A stretch of 64,000 nt of DNA from Myxococcales bacterium (GCA_016706545.1 JADJJK010000004.1:1-64000); one strand, 5' to 3'; positions 23,965 through 35,210 are shown, counted from the stretch's first letter. Notes: a model not told the origin generated them from the sequence alone. Made by a program: numbers and translations.

Positions 23965-26193
23965 ATGGCTGATGCGCCGCCGGTCCAGACGATCCTCGCC
24001 CAGCTAAGCCAATCCATTCGCCAGGAGTTTGGCCGGCAGCGCCGCGTGATGTCGTTCGCCGAGTACCTGGAGCTGGTGATGACCGAGCCAGCTCGCCAGC
24101 TCCGCAGCGCGGCGCAGTATCTGGCAGACTGCTTCGATCACTACGGCACCCAGCTCGTGCGGTATCCGCACGGCGAGATCCGCCGGTTCGGCCTCTTTGA
24201 CTGCCCGTGGTCCGGCGGCGAAGACCAGCTCTTTGGCCAGGAGCAGGTGCAAAACGAGGTCTATGACTCGCTGCGCGCCATGGTGCGAGAGGGCCGCGCC
24301 AACAAGGTCATCCTGCTGCACGGCCCCAACGGCTCCGCCAAGTCCACCTTCCTCCGCTGCCTGGGCCGCGGCGCGGAGCACTACTCCACCTTGCCCGAGG
24401 GCGCGCTGTTTCGCTTCTCCTGGATCTTCCCGTCGCAGAAGACCGGCAAGGGCGGCATCGGCTTTGGCGGCGCGCCCGGCACCTTCGACCTGGGCGCGTC
24501 GTACGCTGGCCTGCCCGATGACGCCATCGACGCGCGCCTGGGCGACGAGCTGCGGGACCACCCGCTGCTCCTCATCCCCCTCGAGGAGCGAGGCCAGCTC
24601 CTTGCCACGCTGCCCCTGCCGCCATCGTACCCGCTGTCGGACTACATCCGGCACGGCACGCTGTCGGCCAAGAACCGCGCGGTGTACGACGCGCTGCTGG
24701 CGAGCTACCACGGCGACTACGAGAAGGTCCTACGCCACGTGCGGGTCGAGCGGTTCTATGTCTCCCAGCGCTATCGCACGGCCTGGGTCACGGTGGAGCC
24801 GCAGCTCTCGGTGGACGCCAGCGAGCGGCAGGTCACCGCGGATCGCTCGCTGGCCGCGCTGCCGCCATCGCTGCAATCGGTGGCGCTGTTCGAGTACGGC
24901 GGCGAGATCGTCGGCGCCAACCGCGGCTTCATCGAGTACGACGACCTGCTCAAGCGGCCGCTCGAGCACTACAAGTACCTGCTCACCACCGTCGAGCGCG
25001 GCGAGCTGTCCTTGCCCAGCGCGCAGCTCTTCTTGGACCTCGTGTTCGTGGGGAGCTGCAACGACATCCACCTCTCGGCGTTTCGCGAGATGCCAGACTT
25101 CCAGAGCTTCAAGGGCCGCTTCGAGCTGGTCCGGGTGCCGTACATCCTGGATGTCCGCCACGAGGAGCTCCTGTACCAGGCGCGCCTGACCGAGGCCGCC
25201 GGCGCCCGCCACGTGGCGCCGCACACCGCCTACGTGGCCGCGCTGTGGGCGGTCCTGACCCGCATGCGCAAGCCACAGGTGGAGCGCTACCCAAGCGGGC
25301 TGGCCGACGCGCTGTCCAAGCTGACGCCGCTCGACAAGGCCTTGCTCTACAGCGAGGGGCAGGTGCCGGCTGAGCTGGCGCCGGACAAGGCCCGGCTCCT
25401 GCTCGCGCACGTCAAGGATCTCTGGCACGAGTCCGACGGCTTGCCGGTCTACGAAGGCCGGGTGGGCGCGTCGCCTCGGGAGATGCAGGCCGTGCTGCTG
25501 GCCGCCGCTGGGGGCCGCACGAGCTACGTCTCGCCGCTGGTGGTGCTGGACGAGATCACCGAGCTGACCCGACACTCCGCGCTGTACGACTTCTTGCGCC
25601 AGGATCCCCAGCCCGGCGGATATCTCGATCACAAGAAGCTCATCGAGGTGGTGCGGCAGCGGCTCTTTGACCGCATCGACGACGAGGTGCGGATGGCGGT
25701 CGGGCTCGTCGAGGAGTCCGAGTACGCGCGCGTGTTCGAGCGCTACATCACCCACGTGATGCACACGGTCCGCAAGGAGAAGGTGCGAAACGCCGCCACC
25801 GGGCGCATGGACGAGCCAGACGTGGCGATGATGATGGAGGTCGAGAAGACCTTGGAGGTCACCGGCCGCCCGGACGAGTTTCGCGGCAGCCTGATCTCCA
25901 AGATCGGAGCCTGGTCGATCGATCACAAGGGCCAAAAGCCGGTGCTGGGCGAGATCTTCAGCGATCTGCTTCGTAAGTTGCGCGACGCTACCTTTGCGCG
26001 CCACAAGAAGGAGATCGCCAGAGGCGTGAAAGATCTGATGGTTGCGCTCGCTGGCGAGAGCCTGAGCCTGTCCCCCGAGGCGCAGCAGCAGGCCCACAAG
26101 GCGATCGCCACGTTGATCGAACACCATGGCTACAGTCAGGACTCGCTCCGCGATTTGGTGGGCGCGCTTGCGGGTCTTCGCTACCGCGAGTAG
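23965..26193 (+). CDS. prkA: PrkA-family serine protein kinase
   Basis: 742 residues. The N-terminal two thirds is the PrkA AAA domain, with GQEQVQNEVYDSLRAMVREG, Walker A HGPNGSAKST and FVGSCNDIHLSAF. The C-terminal part is the PrkA-specific kinase-like region (RYITHVMHTVRKEKVRN, and EDGYSQDSLRDLVG-like end). Length matches a longer variant of the roughly 640-residue enterobacterial YeaG. In Bacillus the family affects sporulation. In many proteobacteria prkA is followed by DUF444 and SpoVR genes; neither is seen here. The start ATG is preceded by GGAAG. It stands alone, 90 bp after mnmA. Confidence 0.9.
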   Translation: MADAPPVQTILAQLSQSIRQEFGRQRRVMSFAEYLELVMTEPARQLRSAAQYLADCFDHYGTQLVRYPHGEIRRFGLFDCPWSGGEDQLFGQEQVQNEVYDSLRAMVREGRANKVILLHGPNGSAKSTFLRCLGRGAEHYSTLPEGALFRFSWIFPSQKTGKGGIGFGGAPGTFDLGASYAGLPDDAIDARLGDELRDHPLLLIPLEERGQLLATLPLPPSYPLSDYIRHGTLSAKNRAVYDALLASYHGDYEKVLRHVRVERFYVSQRYRTAWVTVEPQLSVDASERQVTADRSLAALPPSLQSVALFEYGGEIVGANRGFIEYDDLLKRPLEHYKYLLTTVERGELSLPSAQLFLDLVFVGSCNDIHLSAFREMPDFQSFKGRFELVRVPYILDVRHEELLYQARLTEAAGARHVAPHTAYVAALWAVLTRMRKPQVERYPSGLADALSKLTPLDKALLYSEGQVPAELAPDKARLLLAHVKDLWHESDGLPVYEGRVGASPREMQAVLLAAAGGRTSYVSPLVVLDEITELTRHSALYDFLRQDPQPGGYLDHKKLIEVVRQRLFDRIDDEVRMAVGLVEESEYARVFERYITHVMHTVRKEKVRNAATGRMDEPDVAMMMEVEKTLEVTGRPDEFRGSLISKIGAWSIDHKGQKPVLGEIFSDLLRKLRDATFARHKKEIARGVKDLMVALAGESLSLSPEAQQQAHKAIATLIEHHGYSQDSLRDLVGALAGLRYRE

Positions 26194-26512
26194 CCGTCGA
26201 CGCGGCGCATGAAAGTGCCCACGCCAGTCCGCGACCTGACACCTGATCACACCGCGATCACCGGCCGCTCCTCGAGATCCTCAGCCGCGAGGGCGTGGCG
26301 GCGACGGAAATGGCCGGGGTCGTCGACGATTGCGACCGCCAGGTTGCACGCCCCGATGCGCCGATCCATCTACCGCATGTAGGTGATAGCTCACCCGAAA
26401 CTGCGTGGATCGACGGTGATAGCGTGCGTTCGTCAGGTCGATCGTTTCGCGCGGCGGCATGAACACGAGCACGCACCGCTAGGCGCGCGAAGCAACCATC
26501 AGGAGAGTCACG
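26194..26512. other. intergenic region and leader of the first M28 gene
   Basis: A 319-bp stretch without a supported gene. Its last 90 bp resemble the leader of the downstream paralogue: both contain the pattern GGTGxTAGCGTGC, then CGTCAGGTxGATCG, then a CAGGAGAG ribosome-binding site. It probably holds the promoter. The first 200 bp show nothing recognisable. Confidence 0.6.
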
Positions 26513-29113
26513 ATGCAACGTTCGCTCAAGCTAATTCTCGCCTTCACCCTCGCCGGGTGTGCCGCCGCCGACCCCGCTTCTCCGGGCGACGAGCCGGTCG
26601 AAGAGGGCATGCGCTGGATCACCATCGGCGCCGACGCGCTGGAGACCGCGCAGATGGCGCTGGACGAGCGCATCCCCGGACGGGTGCTCACGCCGGTGCA
26701 GATGGCCGCGGACGTCGCGATCTTGTCGTACGACGCCGCCGACTTTCACTCGCTGTCGGAGCTCATGCACGTGCGCCACAACCGCTGCGGCGGCTTCATG
26801 GTGCATGACTCGCTCAAGGACGCCCAGCTCGCGCTGCGCGGCACCAAGGAGGCCGACTCGGTGGGCGCGCTGGCGGTCAGCTACACGCTCGACAACGCGG
26901 CCACGGTCAACGGCATGCTGCCGGAGCTGCAGGAGACCCGCATCGTCCAGATGATCACGGACCTGTCGGCGTACCAGAACCGCTACTACACCTCGTCGTT
27001 CGGCGTGCAGTCGTCGGACTTCATCTTCAATCAGTGGACCTCGATCGCCGCGGCTCGCCCGGATATCACCGTCGAGCGCTTCACCCACACCTGGCAACAG
27101 AGCTCGGTGATCCTGACCATCCCCGGCTCTTCGCTGGCCAGCGAGGTCGTGATCATGGGCGGTCACCAGGACTCGATCGCCTCGGGCAACGCCACCAGCA
27201 TCGCGCCGGGCGCCGATGACGACGCCTCTGGTATCGCCACCCTGTCCGAGGTGCTGCGCGCCATGGTCGCCAAGAACTACCGCCCCCTGCGCACCATCAA
27301 GATGATGGCGTACGCAGCGGAGGAGGTGGGCCTGCGCGGCTCCGCCGCCATCGCCGCTGACTACCAGACGCGCGGCGTCAACGTGGTCGGCGTGGTGCAG
27401 TTCGACATGACCAACTACAAGGGGTCCACCAAGGACATCTGGCTCATGCAGGACTACACCAACGCGGCGCAGAACACGTTCGTGCAGAACCTCATCACCA
27501 CGTACCTCACCGGCGTGACCTTCGGCGTCGATAGCTGCGGCTACGGCTGCTCGGACCACGCCTCGTGGCACAACCGCGGCTACGCGGCGTCGATGCCGTT
27601 CGAGTCGGCGATGAGCCAGTACAACCCCAACATCCACACCTCCAACGACCGCCTCTCGGTCAGCGGCGGCAACGCCGCGCACGCGATGAAGTTCGCCCGC
27701 CTGGGCGTGGCGTACGCGGCCGAGCTGGCCAAGGGCACCCTGGGCACCACCCCGGGCAACAACCCCCCCACCGTCAGCATCACGGCGCCGGCCGCGGGCG
27801 CCACCGTGAGCGGCGTCATCACCGTGTCGGCCTCCGCGTCGGACTCCGACGGCACGGTCGCGAGCGTCGCCTTCACCATGCCCAACGGCTCGGTGGTGAC
27901 TGACACCACCGCACCGTACTCGGCCACCTTCGACACCGCGCTGGTCACCAACGGGTCGTACACGCTGCGCGCGGTCGCCACCGACAACGCCGGCGCGGCC
28001 AGCTCGCAGTCCTCGGTCGCGGTCACCGTGCAAAACGGCGCCCCCGGGTGCATCAACGGCACGTTCAACGCGACAGGCCTGCCGCTGTCCATCCCGGACA
28101 ACATCGCCGCTGGCATCACCTCTAACCTGGCGGTGACCGGCGCTGGCACCGTGGCGTCGCTGGCCCTGTCGATGAACCTGACCCACACCTACCGTGGCGA
28201 TCTGGTCGTCACCCTGGTCTCGCCCACCGGCACGCAGTTCCTGGTGTCCAACCGCGCCGGCGCGGGCGCCGACAACCTGATCTTGACCAACTCGCCCGTC
28301 ACCACGTTCAACGGCCAGACCGCCGCGGGCACCTGGCAGCTCAAGGTCGTGGACGCGGCCGGCGGCGATGTCGGCGCGCTCAACTCCTGGTCCTTGACCA
28401 TCACCGGCAACTGCACGCCCGGCAACCAGGCGCCCACCGCCACCATCACGGCGCCGGCCGCGGGCGCGACGGTCAGCGGCACCATCACCGTCACCGCCAA
28501 CGCCGCTGACGCGGACGGCACGGTGGCCAGCGTGCGCTTCGAGCTGCCCAACGGCTCGGTGGTCACCGACACCACGGCGCCGTACTCGGCCTCGTTCAAC
28601 ACCGCGCTGGTGGTCAACGGCTCGCAGGTCCTGCGCGCCATCGCCACCGACAACGCCGGCGCCACCAGCACGGCCTCGACGGTGACGGTCAACGTGCAGA
28701 ACACCACCGGGAGCTGCATCAACGGCACGTTCAACGCCACCGGCCTGCCGGTGAACATCCCCGACAACAACACCACCGGCATCACCTCCAACCTGGCGGT
28801 CACCGGCGCCGGCACGGTCGCCACCTTGGCGCTGTCGCTGAACATCACCCACACCTACCGCGGCGATCTGGTGGTCACCCTGATCTCTCCTGCGGGCACG
28901 CAGTACGTGGTCTCGAGCCGGGCGGGCGGCTCGGCCGACAACCTGGTCTTGACCAGCTCGGCCATCACCACGTTCAACAACCAGACCGCCGCCGGCACCT
29001 GGCAGCTCAAGGCGCGCGACGCGGCCAGCGCCGACATCGGCGCGCTCAACTCTTGGTCCTTGACCATCACGGGCAACTGCCCGACCCAACCGCCCGTCGC
29101 TGCGTTGCAGTGA
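26513..29113 (+). CDS. secreted M28 metallopeptidase lipoprotein with two Ig-like/P-domain pairs
   Basis: 866 residues. A lipoprotein signal (MQRSLKLILAFTLAGCAAA, lipobox LAGC) precedes an M28 (aminopeptidase S / leucine aminopeptidase-like) catalytic domain. The zinc ligands are visible: GGHQDS (H, about 217), GADDDASG (D, about 234), YAAEEVGLRG (E-E, about 269), QFDMTNYKG (D, about 297) and NIHTSND (H, about 375). From about residue 415 there are two repeats of an Ig-like (cadherin/BIG) domain followed by a proprotein-convertase P domain. The P domains start CINGTFNATGLP at about 517 and 740. A paralogue without these C-terminal domains follows. It is probably an outer-membrane or secreted peptidase for prey or polymer degradation. 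Confidence 0.93.
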   Translation: MQRSLKLILAFTLAGCAAADPASPGDEPVEEGMRWITIGADALETAQMALDERIPGRVLTPVQMAADVAILSYDAADFHSLSELMHVRHNRCGGFMVHDSLKDAQLALRGTKEADSVGALAVSYTLDNAATVNGMLPELQETRIVQMITDLSAYQNRYYTSSFGVQSSDFIFNQWTSIAAARPDITVERFTHTWQQSSVILTIPGSSLASEVVIMGGHQDSIASGNATSIAPGADDDASGIATLSEVLRAMVAKNYRPLRTIKMMAYAAEEVGLRGSAAIAADYQTRGVNVVGVVQFDMTNYKGSTKDIWLMQDYTNAAQNTFVQNLITTYLTGVTFGVDSCGYGCSDHASWHNRGYAASMPFESAMSQYNPNIHTSNDRLSVSGGNAAHAMKFARLGVAYAAELAKGTLGTTPGNNPPTVSITAPAAGATVSGVITVSASASDSDGTVASVAFTMPNGSVVTDTTAPYSATFDTALVTNGSYTLRAVATDNAGAASSQSSVAVTVQNGAPGCINGTFNATGLPLSIPDNIAAGITSNLAVTGAGTVASLALSMNLTHTYRGDLVVTLVSPTGTQFLVSNRAGAGADNLILTNSPVTTFNGQTAAGTWQLKVVDAAGGDVGALNSWSLTITGNCTPGNQAPTATITAPAAGATVSGTITVTANAADADGTVASVRFELPNGSVVTDTTAPYSASFNTALVVNGSQVLRAIATDNAGATSTASTVTVNVQNTTGSCINGTFNATGLPVNIPDNNTTGITSNLAVTGAGTVATLALSLNITHTYRGDLVVTLISPAGTQYVVSSRAGGSADNLVLTSSAITTFNNQTAAGTWQLKARDAASADIGALNSWSLTITGNCPTQPPVAALQ

Positions 29114-29177
29114 CCTCGCGGGATGGAAGAGGCGCGGGTGACCAGACGCCGTCGCGCCGCCTCATCTGAGTGAACTT

Positions 29178-29213
29178 GGCCCGGCCGCCAGAAGCGCGCC
29201 GGGCCTCTTCTTT
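29178..29213 (+). terminator. intrinsic terminator of the M28 gene
   Basis: An 8-bp perfect GGCCCGGC...GCCGGGCC stem, with a 12-base loop that can pair further (CGC/GCG), is followed by TCTTCTTT. It sits 65 bp after the stop codon. Confidence 0.7.
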
Positions 29214-29582
29214 GTGCGCGCTCGGCGCTCTCGGCCTGCGCGGCGCGCTCGCGCCGCTGGATCTGTAGGCTCACTTGCGGCTCCACCAGGCGCAGCACCG
29301 ACGTGGGCGATCGCCGACATCTCGCCCACGCTGACAGCTGCTCACATGGCCGTCGCGTCGCGGCCCGGTGTGGATCGCCGCGCGCCCGCGAGTTGTCGAC
29401 GATCGCGGCGCCGGGGACGCAGGAGGCGAGGCGTGCATCCATCGCTGGCGACGACTCGAGAATCGTCGCAGGGCGCCAGGTCCTCGGTGCTAGCGTGCCC
29501 ACGTCAGGTGGATCGCTTCGCGCGTGGCTCGCCCTGAACACGCACCGCCGCCGCGCCGAAGCCATAGTCAGGAGAGAAAGAA
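29214..29582. other. intergenic region and leader of the second M28 gene
   Basis: A 369-bp stretch without a supported gene. It ends with a leader similar to that in front of the first M28 gene (TAGCGTGC, GTCAGGTGGATCG and CAGGAGAG), consistent with duplication of gene plus promoter. Short open frames here have biased Arg/Ala composition and no ribosome-binding site. Confidence 0.55.
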
Positions 29583-30827
<1,245 letters not shown>

Positions 30828-30837
30828 CGATGTAGGC

Positions 30838-30864
30838 CCGGGATTTGCCCCCCGGCAAGCCCGG
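30838..30864 (+). terminator. hairpin after the second M28 gene
   Basis: CCGGG..TTGCC-CCCC-GGCAA.CCCGG forms a stem of ten pairs with one small internal mismatch and a four-C loop, 11 bp after the stop codon. No T-run follows, so it may be Rho-assisted or only an mRNA-stabilising hairpin. Confidence 0.4.
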
Positions 30865-30982
30865 AGAATCGCCAGGGAAACGATGTAGTCGCGCCGGGAT
30901 CCGCCACAATCGCTGGGAATCGCCTGGGAGCTGCGGAGACAAACTTGCAGGACTTCCCGCCCCGTCCGTATTGTAGGAGGCA

Positions 30983-32389
30983 ATGTCGCGTCTCGCGGGT
31001 GGGCTCCTTCTCACGGCGCTGAGCCTCCTGGATCTCCCGGGGGCAGCGGTGGGGGGGCTGTGGCTCCGCGCCGCGGAGGCCAGCCCGCCGCGCATGCAGA
31101 AGGGCCCGTACCTGCAGAACCTGGCGCCCACCTCCATGACGGTGATGTGGCAGCTCGAGCCTCCGCAGCCGGCGCGGTTGGTCTTGGCGGGCCCTACCGG
31201 GGAGCGCGACTTCGAGATCCCCGCGGCGCGCGTGGCGGAGGCCGATCTCACGGGGCTGACGCCAGCCACCCGCTATCGCTACGAGGTGCAGGCCGGCGGC
31301 GACACCTGGCGCGGCGAGTTCGCCACCGCGCCCGAGGTCGGCGCCCGCGTGCCGTTCGCCTTCATGGTGCTAGGCGATTCCCGCAGCAACGCCGAGGCTC
31401 ACCGCCGGGTGATCGAGCGCGTGAGCCAGGAGGTGCCTGACTTCATCCTCGGCACCGGGGACATGGTCGACGACGGCGCGCGGCAGGACCAGTGGCAGAC
31501 CTTCTTCGATGTCGAGCGCGAGCTGCTCGTCGACAACGTGTACTTCCCCTCGGTCGGAAACCACGATCGGCAGGGGCGGGGCCGCTCCGCCGACACCTAT
31601 CGCTCGTACTTCTCGGTGCCGGACAACGGCGGTGACAGCGAGCGCTACTACTCCTTTGACTACGCCAACGCGCGCGTCCTAGTGCTCGACTCCAACTCGC
31701 ACAGCTTCTCGCTCACCGGACAGACCGCCTGGATCGACCGAGAACTCGCCGCGGCGCGGCAGGACGCGCGCGTGCGGCACATCTTCGTGGTCATGCACCA
31801 CCCTCCGTACTCGATCTCGTTGCACGGCGGGCAGCGCGACCTCCGCGAGCGCTGGACGCCGCTGTTTGAGCGCTACGGCGTGGCCGCGGTGTTCTCCGGT
31901 CACGATCACAACTACCAGCGGGCGGAGCGAAACGGCGTGCGCTACTTCGTGACCGGTGGCGCCGGCGCGCCGCTCTACCCGCGCTCGCCGCGCGCCAGCG
32001 CGGTGGACAAGGCGGCCGTCGCGCACTTCGAGCGCGCGTATCACTACCTGCGGGTGGCGGTGAACGGCGGCGTCATCAACATCAGCGCGGTGCGCGTGGA
32101 CGGCTCGATCATCGAGAGCACGAGCTGGAAGGACGGGCCGGAGCCCCAGGGCGAGCGTGAGCGGCCGCCGCTTGTGGCTTTGGGGCTAGGCGCGCCGGCC
32201 GGCGAGGTGCCAGGCGGCGGCGACGCGGCAGGGGGCGCCGATCCGGCGACCTTGCAGGCCGCCAAGGGCAGCGGCAGCGCCTCGGGTTCGATGCTGTGGA
32301 TCGGCATGCTGGCCGCGGCCTCGGCGATGCTCGGCGCGGTGGTGTTCGTGCGGCGGTCGCGGCAGGACCCAGACCGCCCGGCGCGGTAG
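30983..32389 (+). CDS. purple-acid-phosphatase-like metallophosphoesterase, C-terminally anchored
   Basis: 468 residues with an N-terminal signal segment. A fibronectin-like domain (KGPYLQNLAPTSMTVMWQ, typical of PAP N-domains) is followed by a calcineurin-like phosphoesterase domain: VLGDSRSN (D), GTGDMVDDG (D), SVGNHDRQ (N-H), VVMHHPPYS (H) and FSGHDHNYQR (H-x-H). The first aspartate motif is GDSRS rather than GDxG, as in other bacterial PAP-like proteins. Near the C-terminus is one membrane helix (LWIGMLAAASAMLGAVVFV) followed by arginines, so the protein is probably anchored with its catalytic domain outside. Ribosome-binding site AGGAGG precedes the ATG. Confidence 0.9.
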   Translation: MSRLAGGLLLTALSLLDLPGAAVGGLWLRAAEASPPRMQKGPYLQNLAPTSMTVMWQLEPPQPARLVLAGPTGERDFEIPAARVAEADLTGLTPATRYRYEVQAGGDTWRGEFATAPEVGARVPFAFMVLGDSRSNAEAHRRVIERVSQEVPDFILGTGDMVDDGARQDQWQTFFDVERELLVDNVYFPSVGNHDRQGRGRSADTYRSYFSVPDNGGDSERYYSFDYANARVLVLDSNSHSFSLTGQTAWIDRELAAARQDARVRHIFVVMHHPPYSISLHGGQRDLRERWTPLFERYGVAAVFSGHDHNYQRAERNGVRYFVTGGAGAPLYPRSPRASAVDKAAVAHFERAYHYLRVAVNGGVINISAVRVDGSIIESTSWKDGPEPQGERERPPLVALGLGAPAGEVPGGGDAAGGADPATLQAAKGSGSASGSMLWIGMLAAASAMLGAVVFVRRSRQDPDRPAR

Positions 32390-32408
32390 CCCACCGCGTG
32401 ATGCGCGG

Positions 32409-33299
32409 CTACGACTTGACGCCGCCGGCGGTGAGTCCGCCCACCAGGTAGCGCTGCGAGGCCAGAAACACCGCGGTGATCGGCAGCCCGCTCAGCAGCG
32501 CGGCGGCGGCGAAGTCGCCCCACAGGTAGTTCTGCGGGTAGAGGTACTGCTTGGAGCCCACCGCCAGGGTGTACTTGTCCTCGGAGTTGAGCAAGATCGC
32601 GGCCACCGGGTACTCGATGATGGCGCCGATGAAGGCCAGGACGAACACCACGGCGAGGATGGGCACGGCCATCGGCAAGAGCACGCGCCAGAACGCCTGG
32701 AACGGCGTGGCGCCGTCGACCTTGGCCGCCTCCTCGATCTCCGCCGGGATGGTCTCGTAGTAGCCCTTGATGGTCCAGATGTGCAGCGAGATGCCGCCCA
32801 GCGAAGACAGCACCACCGCGCCGTGCGTGTCGAGCCCGAGCCAGGGCACGTACGTTCCCAGCACCTCGAACACCGCGTAGATGGCGACCAAGGTCAAGAC
32901 CGCCGGGAACATCTGCAAGAGCAAAAGCGAGCTCAGCACCTGCTCCTTGAGTCGGAAGCGAAGGCGCGCGAAGGCGTAGGCCGCGGTGGTCGAGAGCAAC
33001 AGGATGCACAGCGCCGAGATGGAGGCGACCTTGATCGAGTTCCATAGCCAGGTCAGCACCGGAAACGGCGGCGGCACCAGCTTGCCGTTGGCGTCCACGA
33101 TGGTCATCCCCAGCGCGCTCTTCCAGTGGTCCAGCGTGATCTCGCGCGGGATGAGCTCGCCGGTCGCGAAGTTGCCCGGCCGCAGCGAGATCGAGATCAC
33201 CATGAGCAGCGGGAACACGCTGAAGAAGGCAAAGAGCAGCAGCACGCCGTGCGCCGCGGGCTTGTGCCACCAGGTGGAAGATCCTCGAACTATGGCCAT
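32409..33299 (-). CDS. malG: maltose/maltodextrin ABC transporter permease MalG
   Basis: 296 residues, six membrane segments. The EAA loop that docks on the ATPase is EIEEAAKVDGATPFQAFWRV, near residue 190, and the C-terminus LVGGLTAGGVKS is the classical MalG ending. It follows malF by 66 bp in the same direction. Together with MalF it forms the channel for maltodextrins delivered by MalE and powered by MalK. Confidence 0.95.
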   Translation of the reverse strand: MAIVRGSSTWWHKPAAHGVLLLFAFFSVFPLLMVISISLRPGNFATGELIPREITLDHWKSALGMTIVDANGKLVPPPFPVLTWLWNSIKVASISALCILLLSTTAAYAFARLRFRLKEQVLSSLLLLQMFPAVLTLVAIYAVFEVLGTYVPWLGLDTHGAVVLSSLGGISLHIWTIKGYYETIPAEIEEAAKVDGATPFQAFWRVLLPMAVPILAVVFVLAFIGAIIEYPVAAILLNSEDKYTLAVGSKQYLYPQNYLWGDFAAAALLSGLPITAVFLASQRYLVGGLTAGGVKS

Positions 33300-33365
33300 G
33301 GTTGCCTCTGTGAGCGGCGCTGTGGTTGCCTCGGTTCCCGCCCTGGGGAACGTGTGGCCACGGTG

Positions 33366-35159
33366 CTAGCGTGCATCGCGCGTGGTGGCCCGAGTGAGCC
33401 GTAGGTTGAGGATCGAGAGCGCCGCCACGATGACAAACACCACGGTGGCGATCGCGGCGGCCAGCCCATAGTCCTTGGTCGCGCCTTGAAACGCGATGCG
33501 CCAGGTGAAGGTCACCAGCAGGTCGTTGGTGCCCGCCGGCAGCTCGGTGCCGACGATGTCAGGCCGGCCATCGGTGAGCAGGGCGATGAGGACAGCGTTG
33601 TTGAAGTTGAACGCAAACGAGGCGATGAGCAGCGGCAGCAGCGGCCGGCGGATGAGCGGCCAGGTGATCTTGAAGTAGTTGGTGAAGGGGCCGGCCCCCG
33701 CGATCGCCGAGGCCTCGTACAGATCCTTGGGGATGGACTGCCGGAGCCCCATGCACAGCAGCATCATGTACGGGAAGCCGAGCCAGGTGTTGACGATCAA
33801 GATCATGACCTTGGCCAAGAGCGGATCGGTGGTCCACGCCGGCCTGATGCCAAGGAGCTGGCCCAGCGCCAGGTTGATCTCGCCGAAGTTGTCCGAGAAC
33901 AGCCCCTTGAAGATCAAGATGGAGATGAAGCTCGGCACCGCGTAGGGGATGAAGAGCAGCAGGCGGTACGCGGTGCGAAAGCGCAGCCCCTCCCAGGAGA
34001 ACAGCTCGGCGAGCAGCGCGCCGACGATCAACGTCAAGAGGACGCTCATCCCCGAAAATGTCACCGTCCACAGGAAGATCTGGAGCGTGGGGCCGCGGAA
34101 CGCCGGGTCGCTGAAGATGCGCGCGAAGTGCTCGCCGCCCACGAACACGCGAAAGCCGGGGATGGCCCGCTTGCCCTGGTCAGTCTCGTAGAACCCGGTG
34201 TCGAAGTTCGGCGCGTACACCTCGCCGGTGAGCCGATCGGTGAGCTTGCCGCCCGCGGCGGTGAACAGCGGCACCTCGGCGGCGAACGAGCGCAGCCCGG
34301 TGTTGACCAGCTTGCTGCCGCCGGGGATCTCGACGGTGAGCTTGCCAAGCTGGGCCTGCAACTCGACGATCTCGCGCAGCTCCAGCGCCGGGCCCAGCGA
34401 GACCTTGTCATCCTCCGCGGCGGAGATGACCAGCGGCTCGCCGGCCTGCCCACCGGACAAGCGAAACGGCGCGGTCACGTAGCGGGCGTGTACCTTGGCC
34501 GCGGGCGCCGCCGGGGCAGCAGGATCTGCCGGCGCCTGGCTACCAGGTTCGGGTGCGCCGGCGTCGCCAGCAGGCCCAGCGTCCGCTGCGTCGCCAGCGG
34601 CCGGCGCTCCAGCGTCGGAATTGCCGGCGGCCTCGGCGCCGGCGTCGACGGGACCGGCGTCGGGCTCTTCATCGAAGATGCTGCCTTCGTCCTCGCTGCC
34701 CTCGGGGGCCTCTTCGGACTCGCTCGACTCCTCTGGCTCGAACTCCGCCTCCTGCTGGAGCACCAGGCGGAGCGACTGGCCCTCTCGGTGCAGCGTGAAC
34801 AGATAGGCAGTGTCTTCGCCAAGCCGCACCGACCGAGACATCAACGTGGCGGTGGCTCGGTCGAAGGTCAGGAGGTTGTCTGAGCTGTATTTGGTCAGGC
34901 CGATCCACACGGTGTAGACCAGCGGCAACACGATGAACAGCGCGACCCCAAAGAGCCCCGGAAAGAGGTAGCGCGCGGCGTACGCGCGGCGCGCGCCGAA
35001 GACATACGTGGCCAGCGCCACCACCGCGAGGGTCACGGTGCCGAGGATGACCTGCCCGGTCGCGTACATCGCGACGACGACGTAGAGCGCGCCTGCGACG
35101 AGCGCGATCTTGAGCGCGAGGGCGAGGGACCGAAAGGAGCGAAGGGAGCGTTGCTGCAT
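33366..35159 (-). CDS. malF: maltose/maltodextrin ABC transporter permease MalF with acidic insert
   Basis: 597 residues. N-terminal membrane helices are followed by a large extracytoplasmic P2 loop and then a canonical MalF core, with PYAVPSFISILIFKGLF and the EAA loop YEASAIAGAGPFTNYFKITW. Inside the P2 loop, about residues 140-215, there is a low-complexity stretch rich in Glu, Ser, Asp, Ala, Gly and Pro that E. coli MalF lacks. It lies after LVLQQEAEFEPE and ends near KVHARYVTAPF. The loop otherwise keeps the P2 pattern (a region ending GTGFYETDQGKR-like before GFRVFVGG). Start ATG 35159, with a 318-bp divergent region shared with malK. Confidence 0.95.
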   Translation of the reverse strand: MQQRSLRSFRSLALALKIALVAGALYVVVAMYATGQVILGTVTLAVVALATYVFGARRAYAARYLFPGLFGVALFIVLPLVYTVWIGLTKYSSDNLLTFDRATATLMSRSVRLGEDTAYLFTLHREGQSLRLVLQQEAEFEPEESSESEEAPEGSEDEGSIFDEEPDAGPVDAGAEAAGNSDAGAPAAGDAADAGPAGDAGAPEPGSQAPADPAAPAAPAAKVHARYVTAPFRLSGGQAGEPLVISAAEDDKVSLGPALELREIVELQAQLGKLTVEIPGGSKLVNTGLRSFAAEVPLFTAAGGKLTDRLTGEVYAPNFDTGFYETDQGKRAIPGFRVFVGGEHFARIFSDPAFRGPTLQIFLWTVTFSGMSVLLTLIVGALLAELFSWEGLRFRTAYRLLLFIPYAVPSFISILIFKGLFSDNFGEINLALGQLLGIRPAWTTDPLLAKVMILIVNTWLGFPYMMLLCMGLRQSIPKDLYEASAIAGAGPFTNYFKITWPLIRRPLLPLLIASFAFNFNNAVLIALLTDGRPDIVGTELPAGTNDLLVTFTWRIAFQGATKDYGLAAAIATVVFVIVAALSILNLRLTRATTRDAR

Positions 35160-35210
35160 GGGGCGCGGCCGACCTTGCTAGCTGCGTGTTGGAATCGATG
35201 AGGGCCGTCC

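Noticed and set aside
26531..29089. 852-residue antisense frame under the first M28 peptidase
   Set aside because: Val/Arg/Gly/Asp-rich shadow of the real gene, with no domain and no ribosome-binding site.
32270..32389. MYXO-CTERM sorting tag on the phosphoesterase
   Set aside because: The end has a membrane helix plus arginines, but the invariant cysteine of that tag is missing.
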